From Puccinellia tenuiflora (lineage: Eukaryota; Streptophyta; Magnoliopsida; Poales; Poaceae): a stretch of 64,000 nt of DNA. Under the pieces are notes generated by a model. That model was not told the DNA's origin. It saw nothing but the letters and a program-made list of their open reading frames with translations, and ran no database searches. The position numbers were made by a program, and so were the translations under genes. The DNA is taken from positions 248,001 to 312,000 of the forward strand of contig QRDG01000061.1 in the NCBI GenBank assembly GCA_012064385.1, written 5' to 3'. Positions 11,040-21,621 of the stretch are shown here, piece after piece (the stretch's first letter is position 1; the number at the start of each line of letters is the position of its first letter).

Positions 11040-11998
11040 TTGATGGAAGAGGAAGCCGCCGCTGCTACCGATATTGATGAGTGCTTGATGATCCTCACAT
11101 GCCTAGTAGGTTTACAAGCAGATCGGGATGTCCCTCCTCGACGTGGAGATTAGAAGGTTGGGAGGATGAATAGCATGGGTCGTCATGGTATGGAGGGTCA
11201 TTAGATGCCAGAGGCTGACTATTTTGCCAATGCGCCAACACATGGGCCGAGGGATTATCGACAACTCTTTAAGATGAAGAAGGAGGTGTTCATACGCATT
11301 ACGTATGGTTTGGGAGTATGATGAATATTTTGAGGGCCCAGAAGAATTTTCCACTTGCTTGGCAAGGGCTGTACAAAGGTCATATTGGTGAGTGTAGTGT
11401 TGTGCTCGAAGTTTGGGCAGATTATGACGTGTGGATCTAGCACACTTTCTTTGGCATGGCGGGGTCTCACCGTGACATCAACGTCCTGCAATGCTCTCTG
11501 GTATTTGAAGACTAGCTGAAGGCCATGCCCTAGAGTGTAACTATGAGATCAAATGCCACCAATACACCAAGGGGTACTATCTGACCGATGACATCCATCC
11601 AAAATGGTCAACATTTGTGAAGACAATCTTTAGCCTAACAAAAATTCTTGATTTGCTTCGTGCCAAGAGAGTGTGAGGAAGAATGTCGAGCGGACATTTG
11701 GTGTTCTCCAAGCTTGTCTTGCTATTGTCAGGTATCCTACTCTTACCTAGTCAAAAGAGCATATGTGCGATGTGATGAATGCTTCTATTATCATGCACAA
11801 CATTATCATCGATAGTGGGTGTGTGTTGCTCCACTATTTGATGATCAGCCGTATGAGATGCAGGGCTCTCTTGCCGATGTTGATCACCAGGTGTTAGCCG
11901 AGTTTTGTGATGTCCTCACCATGCATGCAAAAGCCTGTGACCAAGAAACTCATAACCAACTGCAAAATGATCTAGTTGAACATTTGTGAGAGCTCAAA
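11040..11998 (+). pseudogene. Decayed PIF/Harbinger transposase
   Basis: Several frames must be joined. In order I read DYFANAPTHGPRDYRQLF near 11215; GMAGSHRDINVLQCSLVFED near 11455 (first catalytic Asp region); YYLTDDIHPKW near 11575; RKNVERTFGVLQACLAIVRY near 11680 (catalytic Glu region); MNASIIMHNIII near 11775; then a hydrophilic tail ending near 11998. This order and these motifs are those of the DDE transposase of PIF/Harbinger elements. Many stops and shifts are present. A matching right terminus is at 12290-12303, followed by TTA. Confidence 0.78.
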
Positions 11999-12289
11999 GG
12001 ACTCAAGACTTGATCTAGTTGAATTTCTTAGATTTTTAATATATTTGAATTGTTGTATGAGTTGTTTATTTCTATGTTTCGTAGACTATGGACCTTATTT
12101 ATGTGTTTAAAATTAGGTAGTATGGTTGCATTTAGATAGACATTTGGTTATATTTGCCTAAAAATAAGGTCAAAATTCTATTGGTAAAGACTATTGGGGG
12201 TCACCGCTAGGTGCAGCCGGCCCCAATAGGACGTCAATGTGTGTGTCGGTGCTCCAAATAACATCCGTCTGGCACAGTTGTCGAACCGT

Positions 12290-12303
12290 CAGTGGAGATG
12301 CTC
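12290..12303. repeat. Right terminus of the decayed Harbinger element
   Basis: CAGTGGAGATGCTC followed by TTA, the inverse of the usual GAGCATCTCC start. No matching left end was found between 9848 and 11040. Confidence 0.55.
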
Positions 12304-12306
12304 TTA

Positions 12307-12905
12307 TCCCTTTTTGATGTCCCCATAATGAGTAGACAACCTGCTCGAATGGAATTATCTACTCACTTGAATTGTTAACATAAACTTAGAACATAAGATC
12401 AAGATTTATTATGTTAGAACTTGCACCAGAATGAGAAGTTGTGAGTTCACTCACTGTATGAGGCACTTCTGCATAGTAATTTCCCAATAAGAAAGACATA
12501 ACTTTGAAACTTCAAAATCGCTTGAAAAGTGAAATTATTTAGTGTATGCGTGAATGGAGAAGTTGTGGATGAGCACAAAAGTACCTAAACGGTAGATGAT
12601 CACAAAAGCACATAAACACCCATGTTTTTCATATTTCCCTTTTTTATTTCTATCAAACTAAATAGTATATATTTTTACTTTGCATGTCAAAGATATAATA
12701 GAGTGTCTCTGGAAAAAACTTAATTACTTGGTGCAAAGTAAATACGTAAATAATTGTCTAAAAAATATTTATATATATTTACTTGGTATCAAAAAATTAT
12801 TCACGGTTTTCTGCACATTTTAGCTTTAATGTTTCTGTGACCTGCAAAGTTTCAAGTCCATATGATATGTTAATTGAGAGAAACAGAAAAGAGAATGGAC
12901 ACGGT
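12307..12905. other. No gene recognised
   Basis: AT-rich spacer with no recognisable coding or repeat structure. Confidence 0.5.
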
Positions 12906-13262
12906 GCTTTGACTCATAGATCTAGATGCACCCGTTATGAACAATGCATTTTAAATGTAAAAAAAACATAACAAAAATTCCGGTGTACATCCGAACATTC
13001 TATGTTCGTACACAAAGTTACGCGAAAAAAATAGGTATTTTTGTGACTTGTGTAAAAATGACAAAAAAATGTCTTGTGAAAACTCATTCGGGATACCAAA
13101 ATTGTCTCTTTTACACAAGCTACATAAGATGTCTTTTTTCGTGAAAATTTGTGTGGTAACATAAGATATCCGGATGTACACCTGAAATATTTGTTTGGAT
13201 TTATTTTGACATTTAAATACGGTTTTTGAATAATGGGTGCATTTACACCTATGAGCCAAAGC
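12906..13262. mobile_element. MITE-like foldback element, unassigned superfamily
   Basis: The left end GCTTTGACTCATAGATCTAG with ATGCACCC matches the inverse of the right end (GCTTTGGCTCATAGGTGTAA then ATGCACCC). The second tier of inverted sequence (TTTAAATGT, CCGGTGTACATCCG against CCGGATGTACACC) extends inwards. 357 bp and non-coding. No clear target duplication is visible. Confidence 0.65.
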
Positions 13263-14676
13263 AGATTTCCAAAAGAGAAGTTGCTAAGCTAGTAGAGATC
13301 TTGATGCAGAGATGGGAAACACATATATCTACACACGTGTGTAGAAAAACCACTCTCATATGCAAAACATTTTTCGAAATAGGGAGTTTGACCTCGGCCT
13401 CCGCATCAATAGAGATGCACACAGCCGAAATCAGGGGTCAAACCCTCTTGCATCAGCTTGATGCAACGATGATATCAATAAAGCTTATGTTGTCTAATGA
13501 ATACTTACAATTTTCATCTCCTGAAGGTATCTTTGTTGGAAAATATTTGAAGACTTAGCATGATTGTTATTGGACGAGCAAGTTTTAAATTATTCTCGCC
13601 TTCAAGGCGCCACATCATCAGAAGTTATAGAAACCTGAATGGGGCACGAAAGTCAGGCCAAGGAACAAATAGCATTTGTATAAGAGATTGATAAGAGAAC
13701 GACCTAACGACGTATCAAGATTCTGCAAATACATGGCTTTCATCACAGAAAGTAACTGAACTCGTGGAGCTAGGATTATCTCTCAATTATGATCTGAAAT
13801 AGTACGTGTTCCTCTAAAATGCTGCTACATACAGATGTTCCTTTCAAAGAGGACTAGCTCATAAGGAAAAGGAAGGTTCTTACAATTTATGTTCCTAATC
13901 CAATGAAATACAATCAAAATGACTTCAGAAACTACGTTTTCGCTCACCAGTTCCGAAAATTTGGTTGGATGGATCAGGAAGAACAATGACATCCACGTCG
14001 GAACAAACAAGATGTGTAGATATTTGTGAGAGGGACTCGTGAAACTGTGCGAGCCAGACATTCATAAAACTAGATTAACAGCCTCCCAGTTGCGAATAAA
14101 CTTGTCATGTGTACCTAAAACTTGTCATTCGGACAGCCCAGAGGCCGGAGGAATTGTATTATGTAAGCATTAGTCAGAAGAGGGAGCGGGCAACAGCAAT
14201 ATAGTAGCCTCCAAGTTGCCGGTGCTGATGCCTAACGTATCCGTCTCTCAATCCCGTAGAGAGAAAAATTATCACAGCTTTCGTACGTATACCAACAACT
14301 TCTACCTGTACATACATATACTAGCGACTAATATGTTACATACTAGGGATTAACTAACAGATTTGTTGCCTAGCTCGTCGGATTGTTATTTTCGCATTGC
14401 CTCCCCAATAGTTTGAGTACGTTAGGTTTCACACGAATTGGTCTGCACGAAGATAGGTTAGCCTGCCGGCAAGTCACGCCATACGTCCAAAGTTCCAATC
14501 ATGCGCAACGAATCGGTGGGCGCTAAGAGAACGGATTCGATCACTGTCACCGGAGCAACTTGTTACTCGTTACCGCATCAGAATTTGGGTGGGACGGCAT
14601 TGTAATCTTTCAAATTGGTCACACTCTGGCAGGTACAGTCTAGCAATTACTACTCAATGTTTAAACATCATTGCAG
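13263..14676. other. No gene recognised
   Basis: Includes a stretch near 13390-13480 (CTCGGCCTCCGCATCAATAG, GATGCACACAGCC) that I have seen as a recurrent motif in Triticeae repeats. The rest is unremarkable. Confidence 0.35.
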
Positions 14677-15296
14677 AGATCAGCTGTGCTTTTCTTTATC
14701 TTCATTCGGGAGCATTACATCATTACCCATTCATTGGTGGAAGATCCTGCACCCAAGGCTTTGCTGACAAAAGGAAATCTGAGCGTGACTGCAGTTACCA
14801 TGGGAGCCACTCCGGGTAAGTTCTTTCTTACAAAGTGTTTTTATTTGATTCAAACGTCACATCAAGATTATTCAAACTGTAAAAAGTTCACACTTATGCA
14901 TCCTCTCAGGATGCACACAATCCTTGCAACCACTGGTAAATTAATGCGTTCTAGAGGGCAACGGGGCCGTTTCATACTTCATCCTTGTTTCTGCTTCCCG
15001 AACCTTCCAGGCTCCTACCTACCGTCGGCTCTGCCTGACTCTGTCGTATGGATGGATCCATCAGAATATCTTTGTACAGTATGTTTCTTCCGACCGATCA
15101 TCTAAAGTTATTTATGCTCGTCCTGGGACAGGTTGGGAATACTCCATTGCTCAGGAGGTCAATGTCAATCGTCAAGTGGCATCAAGCAGCTCAACGTTTC
15201 CGGCCATTGTTTTTGGAGCCACTTGTGCTCCGTCAGACGCGTCTGCGTCTCTGCGATCGACCAGATGCACACACCACAAACACAGCACATACATAG
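14677..15296 (+). CDS. Gene-like three-exon stretch, unknown product
   Basis: Three segments join in frame across good splice signals: 14677-14815 (acceptor TTGCAG, donor GG|GTAAGT), 15011-15078 (acceptor TTCCAG, donor ACA|GTATGT) and 15132-15296 (acceptor GGGACAG, ending TAG). Readable blocks are THSLVEDPAPKALLTKGN, VTMGATPG|SYLPSALPD, WMDPSEYLCT and LLRRSMSIVKWHQAAQ. I recognise no family. It has no obvious start, so it would be the 3' part of a gene or a captured or degenerate fragment. Phase consistency across two introns is the main support. Confidence 0.22.
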
Positions 15297-15328
15297 GTAG
15301 AGCAATGTTGAGCTAGCCTTCACACATA

Positions 15329-15431
15329 CTTCCTCCGTTCCATATTAGATGATTTCTAAATAGATGTATCTAGACGTATTTTAGAGCTAGATTTATCCAT
15401 TTGAGAATCAACTAATATGGAATGGAGGGAG
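15329..15431. mobile_element. Stowaway MITE 5
   Basis: A 103-bp foldback, CTTCCTCCGTTCCATATTAG at the left and the inverse ending GGAGGGAG at the right, flanked by TA. Confidence 0.9.
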
Positions 15432-15433
15432 TA

Positions 15434-15989
15434 TGACGTAGAGATATGTTAATTTACGGGTGGTGGTCAAGTTGCATTGCTCGTTTTCTTTCCCCTTTCG
15501 TCAGTCGGCGCCGCCGGAGCTCATTGGGAGGAGTAGAACCCGTGGTAAAGACAAGCCCAGTTAGTTAATAACGGCCGGAAAGAGAAATGGTTGCCGGCTT
15601 GGAGAAAGCACCGAGCGCCTGAGCTAGCAGTGGCTCTGGCTGTCGATATGTGGTTTGCTTTGGAATGTTACTGACCGGTTGGACAGGCGTGCGGTTTAGA
15701 AGATCAACTGGATCATAGAGTACTAAGCACTTGAGATATATAACTACATATGTGGCGGGGCCTAGCTTAATTTGCAGAAGATCATTAGCTGGTGGTGATA
15801 GGAAGGGCAGATGGCTGGGTTTGGTCGATCCCTCGCTAATCATGAAAGTAAACTAAGCCTTGGTGTTGTCGTTTTCACGCATAATACGCAACTAACGAAC
15901 CGTGAGAGGCAGTCTGACATGCATGTTATTCGGTAGTTCGTTTTTTTTAAAACGGAGGCAAAATATTTGCCTCATCTCAATAAATAAGA
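15434..15989. other. No gene recognised
   Basis: A minus open frame 15843-15565 (92 codons) has no recognisable domain. A T-run and purine-rich stretch at 15935-16030 may be the 3' tail of the minus-strand LINE fragment that follows. Confidence 0.4.
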
Positions 15990-16475
15990 AGGAGAATACA
16001 AAGTACCAATTTGGAGAAATCGGCAAATTAAAAAAATGGATTACTCTCTCTTGGCAAGATCCCACCCAAATGTCTTGCACCAGCGATGGCCCGATTGTCC
16101 ACGTCTAGATTGATCTTAGCGGAGGTGGAGGACGGACTCTTGAACTCATTGTGGAAGGCCCTATCATTACGTTCATTCCAAATCGGCCATGAAATCACCA
16201 TGATAAGTGAGCCTAAAGCCTGCCGTTCTGACCCGGCGGCACCAAAAAGACACCATTCCACCAATCCTTGACTGAATCCCATGTCACCCAATTGAGCGGA
16301 TGAAGGGTGTGAGACCAAGCCATTCTTTGATTTTTTTTTGGGTCCAAACCCTAATGGTGCAGGTGCATTGGAAAAAGAGGTGTGTCGCGGAGTTGGGCTC
16401 AAGGTTGCATAGCTTGCGTTGGCCACAATTTGGCCAACCTCTTCTTTGGAGTCTATCCGCAGTCTAGACACGGTC
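15990..16475 (-). mobile_element. LINE 3' fragment, minus strand
   Basis: The minus frame contains FSQGLVEWCLFGA, GSLIMVISWPIWNERNDRAF and KINLDVDNRAIAGARHL. The W.IWNERNDR.F pattern is typical of the C-terminal end of plant LINE reverse transcriptase proteins, after the zinc-binding domain. Truncated 5' and frameshifted. Confidence 0.7.
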
Positions 16476-16960
16476 TTGAAAAATCAAGAGTGGATTTCAC
16501 TTTGTACCTCCTAGTTGTGCATTTGTGATACTAATGACCTCATCTATTGTAAAAATGTCTAGATTGCCCATTTTAGAAACTTTGGACCCTTCTTTTCTGA
16601 TGCATGTTCGTCGAGAAAGGTGTGAGGTAATGATTGAGGTTCAAAAATACCAGGATAACGACGAGGAATTCAGATGATAAAGAAAAGGATGGACATTAGA
16701 TGACGCCTCCGATCTTACATATTTTGACGCACCACATAGATCTAACATGCCGGTATATTCTAACGAATTATGCAGAATGTCAAAATGGGGTATAAGTTAA
16801 AACCATGTTCAAAATTGTATATATGGTGTGTTTCTGATTTTATCTCACTAAATGGGGTAATAAGTGTCATACAACTATGGGGTAAAAAATAAAATTCACC
16901 AAAAAAATCAACCATGAGAAAATCTAGATCTCGGGGTGCCCAACATTTTCAAAATCAGTT
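16476..16960. other. No gene recognised
   Basis: AT-rich spacer; nothing identified. Confidence 0.45.
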
Positions 16961-16962
16961 AG

Positions 16963-17175
16963 GCCATGTACATCGCTAGGCTCTTAAGTGGGACGCTTAA
17001 TTAGTTGGTTGCCACATGCAGCAAGCGTCCGCTGCCCAGGAGCCACAGTTTTCACGTATTTATTAAGCGCTGGATGCTTAGGTATGAGTCGATGCTTAAA
17101 AAGTAGGGAATTAGCCAAAACGGCCGGGATTTATTTCCAAGCGCTTGGGCTTAGCGCCCAGCGTTGTACCTGCCC
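16963..17175. mobile_element. Tourist/Harbinger-type MITE
   Basis: Ends GGCCATGTACATCG and the inverse GTTGTACCTGCCC, flanked by TTA (16960-16962, 17176-17178). The interior has inverted blocks around AAGCGCTGG and CCAAGCGCTT. 213 bp with a 3-bp duplication. Confidence 0.65.
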
Positions 17176-17267
17176 TTAGGATGTCAGATTTGATGAGGCC
17201 AGCGAGCTGCATTTTATAGTCAAAATAAGACTAGCGCGCCTCAGACTCGGCAAACTTCCATTTTATT

Positions 17268-17600
17268 TCATCGCGAAGGCCATGAGTAAATAAATGCGAC
17301 CTCCTTTAGCTTAGACCAAAGTTCCACGAACACCTGTATGTGAAGGATAGTTAGGCCGGCCTCCACGTTGATCTGTTGGATCCAAAATTTATCAGTGGGA
17401 GCTTTGGCCACAGTGAGCTTTTTGTGAGAAGATAGAGTAAAAATCCCAGGAGCAAGATCCTTTGGCTTTGGCCATAGCTCGATGTTAGCCACCAACAACT
17501 GATCGACAGGTTTTGTTGGCGTAACCCATGTTATGACGTACCAAATGTACATGTAGTGAGGATCGTCCATCACTGTGAGAGGAAACACCAGAGCTAGCAT
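17268..17600 (-). CDS. Hypothetical open frame, 110 codons
   Basis: An uninterrupted minus frame with a balanced amino-acid mix (YVITWVTPTKPVDQLLV, IELWPKPKDLAPGIFTL, KFWIQQINVEAGLTIL). I recognise no family. No low-complexity bias explains the open frame, but no promoter or neighbouring exon is evident, so it may be a captured gene piece or chance. Confidence 0.2.
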   Translation of the reverse strand: MLALVFPLTVMDDPHYMYIWYVITWVTPTKPVDQLLVANIELWPKPKDLAPGIFTLSSHKKLTVAKAPTDKFWIQQINVEAGLTILHIQVFVELWSKLKEVAFIYSWPSR

Positions 17601-17949
17601 CGGCTGCGCAGAAAGTACAGGCGTACAGAGTAGCGCGGCAGCGTTTCCTGTCAGGCGTCATGGCATGGACAGAGCAGGGCCGTTCCGAATACGTATAGCC
17701 CAGCCCGATTCGCCGGTAGTTGGGCTCATCTAGGCGGCAAGCGCCGAACGAGCCTATCTAATTAACCCACCCGCTGGAGGGAGCTCCTATGTATTAATTT
17801 GAAGGGGTCGCGCTATACCTCGCCCGTGGCGAGTCGGTAGCTTCCACTCGCCCGCACGATTCCTCTGCCCCGCATACCACACCTCCACATGGGCCGGCCT
17901 ACGTACGGGTTAGTTTTTTTTTCGTTTTTCCTTACTGTCATTATCCTTA
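17601..17949. other. GC-rich flank of the Helitron array
   Basis: Contains GGCGAGTCGGTAG near 17830 and GGGCCGGCC near 17892. Both motifs recur at 29100-29150 on the other side of the Helitron block. No gene seen. Confidence 0.4.
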
Positions 17950-20031
17950 CTAGCAGAGTGCCCGTGCGTTGCCACGGCCTTTAAATTTAGTTTTATCCAT
18001 GCAAGTGAAGAATCCAACTACATCTCTTATTAGTATGATTTACTCCATGCCGCGTTTATGATTTTATTGTAAACTTCAGGATGTACGAGTTCAAAAATTA
18101 GGCTTTGCTTAAAAACAACTTGCGCGCATTGTTGTGCTAACTAAAAATAAATTAATCTAAAAAACTGATCCACATTCAGCATATAAGAATTAAGAATCTT
18201 AGTAGCATGAACAAATTGATCGAAGAGACTGTTAACATAGTGAGACTCGTGACTCTGGTCGGGAGTTGCGACTATATTGTAGGTGAAAAATATTATACAA
18301 ACACAATAAGTGTGTGATGTAAATGACATAATTGTCAATATCACTCGTTCTTGAGATGATATCCTAGAGCTCGAAGGCAGTTATTTCCTAACTCCGAACC
18401 ATCACTATCACGTCACATTTCAATTTAATAATAAAGATGTGGACTAAATCATGCAATTCGTGCAATAAGCAAACAATTCAATTCCAAAAAGTGGATGGGA
18501 AAGTAGCTACGTTTGGACATGGCATTGCGATGGATTCGGCGCATGGGGTGTTCCGCCTATCAGCGAGTCTTGAATTGCGCTAAGCTAGCAGTGCTTTCTT
18601 TTCCTCATGTGGTATATTCTGCCAATGTTCTCTTCGACGGGCATTCATCTCTTGTTTCTCCTTGGCTGGTACATTTCGCCTTGCCTGCCTCTGGCAGGCA
18701 TTTCTCCCATCTATCGTTTTGTTTTGTCTAGCTTCTCTTCTTCGTGCATTCATTTCCTCTCTTTTTCCGGCTGTTAAGCTATTTCGTCGTGCTCTGTCAC
18801 GTTCCCGTCTTGTTTGATTTATGTCTTTTCTCATGTTTGCAATTGTATCATCTTGTTGATCAATTTGGATTGTCAAAATAAGTTCACCGTTTTTTGTTGC
18901 CCTGGAGCAGTGAAAAGGAGCAAGCAGCTTCAAGCTTTTCACCTTTGAAAAGAAAACTCCATTAAAATAGCTCTAATTCAGGTTGTAAAAGTTTGTGAAT
19001 CTATCTGGTCGATAATTAGCGTAGCAATATTCAGATACATGCAATGTTCAAATGCACTGGTGTAGGACGGTACTGTTGCAAGATTCTCCCGGATCTGTTA
19101 GATGAGCTGGCGCGAGTAAAAATGTTGAATACGCTTGAACTGGTACGTCGTTGTAGTCATCTATGTGCTATTGTGGCTTCTGCATGAAAATGGTATATAT
19201 GTGCACAGTTATCATGGCCTCTCCAGAAATTTAGGGCCTTGGGAGCGAAGAAAATTAGGCCCTATAAAACTTTAAAATAACATAGGACCAGTATTAGTAT
19301 ATAACTAAAGCATACCTTCATTTTTAATTATATAACATCATCACTTAAGTATGCGTTATTTACTTAAAATAGTTAGAATTATAGCAAATATTAGTGCTAA
19401 TACAAAAGGTATTATCGAAGCAAAAAAATATCTCATGTTCTACTGAAAAGCCGCACTCGTCTAGTGTTTTTTGAAATAAGATATCCAATCATATCTTCAT
19501 AGTTACACTGCTCAGTACATTTGCTCAAGCTAGATAGTTTCTCAAGGTTCACAAAAATAAGAGACCGCAAGCATGATGTTGGCTCGAATTCAGAAAAGTA
19601 TTAACTGAAACATTAGAAGCTAGCTAGCTACCGTACGTCACCAAGCAAATGGTAGATGATATAGATCATCGTACCTAGGCTGGAGCACGGGAGGATGGTG
19701 GACGGCGTTTCTGCGAGGTCAGCGGAAGGGTGAGATGGCGGCTGACACAAGTCGGATTATTCCTACTGCTTAATCCGGCGAGATCGGCGGACCAGCAACA
19801 CGGAGGTACTGCTTATCACTGTTGTCGTACACTCGTATATGAGTTGTACACGGCTGCAGCATAATCAAGAGTTATTCCTCTCGGAGTAGGATTAGAAGCA
19901 CGCTGTACGATGGCTGTTGGGATATCGCTCAGCGATTGGCTTTTCTAGCAAAGAAGGATGCAGACCGACGTACGTACCACCGGATGTACCACGCGACGTA
20001 CCATCACGGCACATCTCAATTTAATAGTATA
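17950..20031 (-). mobile_element. Helitron-like unit H4
   Basis: The minus-strand 3' end reads CCGTGGCAACGCACGG (hairpin), then GCACTCTG and CTAG, followed by T (17950-17953). That is the Helitron 3' layout: a hairpin about 10 nt before CTRR, with insertion before T. The 5' end at 20031 reads ATACTATTAAATTGAGATG after the neighbouring unit's CTAG, resembling Helitron 5' ends but without the TC. It contains a Helitron protein fragment at 18942-18580 on the same strand. Confidence 0.68.
18580..18942 (-). pseudogene. Helitron Rep/helicase protein, N-terminal repeat fragment
   Basis: A 120-codon open frame whose last two thirds is a run of Arg/Asn-rich repeats: RRNSLTAGKREEMNARRREA, RQNKTIDGRNACQRQ, RRNVPAKEKQEMNARRRE and HWQNIPHEEKK. 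Such roughly 15-residue repeats occur near the N-terminus of plant Helitron transposases, ahead of the Rep and helicase domains, both of which are absent here. Its strand matches the orientation of unit H4. Non-functional; it supports the Helitron assignment of the array. Confidence 0.6.
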
Positions 20032-21620
20032 CTAGTAAAATTGCCCGTGCGTTGCAACGGGGAGAAATAATATGTGTTACGCACTTGCGCGTGCACAAGA
20101 AATTTATTCTCGTAGGTAAACCCACAACATGTAGAAAAGCTGCCAAATTTAGCTCGTCCACTTGGCACTCTGCGGTCAGGTCTACCGTCCACTGCTTCCT
20201 TTGGCCACCGCTTAATCCATGCCACATGTACAAGTACGTTAGGACCATCAAATCTATACGCCGCTATCGCCAGCTCGCCTCACTACGAGAAGATCTTCGC
20301 CTCCGGCGAGATTCGTAAAAGAACGAGTAGAGAAAGGTCACATGAATTATTCGAGAGGAGTCGATATATGAATTTCCGTGCAGTGCGCGGCACTTCACCC
20401 AAGAGTATATGGTTCTAGTTTTGAAATTGCATTTTAAATACATTTCAGATGTCACAAAATTCAGACATATAACTTTGCGCATACATATCGACTTTATATG
20501 AGCTCATGAAATCGTTTCACAGAAACCCGTCATAGATTTTTTTTGTCTTAATACACAGCCCACAAAAAATGTCATTTTTACGAAACATGGCGTGCGCACA
20601 TAGAATGTCAAGACGTTCACGCTAAAATTTTATTTAGATTTTTTTACATTTCAAAATATTTTTTATAGGTGGCAGGAGCATATGCTTTAATTTGCCAAAA
20701 CGATTTTTCACGCCTGTTTAATCGTCCGCTCAAACACTGGCGGCACTGAGACCCTAATCGAATTTTTATCTACGATTTCGTTTTACACAAAAATTTACGC
20801 TGGACTTTCTAGGCCATCAATGAAATGCAGTACTGCCCCTGGCTTCCATGTAGAAAAAGAATACACGAGCTGATAGGTTTAATTTTGCATCGCTCTGATC
20901 TGCTCACATGTAACTGGGCTAATTCGATGGGACCTACCATCTCTATATCCATCCCAATCCTGTCCTCTACGGCAGCTCGTCTTTTCCCCTTCTCTCTCCC
21001 CTTCCCCTGTTTCTAAATCTCTCCCAAAACCAAAAATCGATCACAAAATTCTGTATCAAATCAAGAGAAATAGTAATTAGGAAGACCAAATCCACCGCTC
21101 ATTCCATTCCATCGGTTGGATTTTGATCTCGAGCTGGATCGATTAGGCTAGAAGCGGAGGTTGCTCTCGGGTCAAAGACCTGCACTGATGCGGGGCGGAG
21201 GGGCCGACTCTCTCGCCGGCCGGCGGCACACAGGCGCAAAAGAGTTGCGCCTGCCTTAGGGTCTGGATGCCGAGGACGTGGCGGGCGTTGTTGTTGCGCA
21301 ACGACAGCTAAGATCCCCAGATGCTGGAGGAAAGGAAGGAAGGTTGAGGACGACGGGAAACAACCTCGGCGTCGGCGGGGCGTTGCTCCAGCGGCAGACG
21401 ACGAAATCGGCCACGCCGGGTCTCCTCACCTTTTGCGGTGCGAAGCAGAGGGAATCGGGGCCCGATGAGGGCGCGAGCACAGACCTATGTTGCCTGGAGG
21501 AGAGAAAGAAACGAATCGGTACAGGACTTATGGATGGCATGGTGGGGAATATCAGGATTTGGTGGGAGAGCAAAACTGTAAAAACTACGACGAACCGACT
21601 AAATAAGCCTTATTACTTTT
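20032..21620 (-). mobile_element. Helitron-like unit H3
   Basis: The minus 3' end is CCCCGTTGCAACGCACGGGG-like (hairpin at about 20043-20062), then AATTTTA and CTAG (20032-20035). The 5' limit is placed at 21620, just before the next unit's CTAG, where the minus text TAAAAGTAATAAGGC is atypical and lacks TC. The interior has GC-rich, gene-like DNA at 21130-21570 without a recognisable product. Confidence 0.55.
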
Positions 21621-21621
21621 A

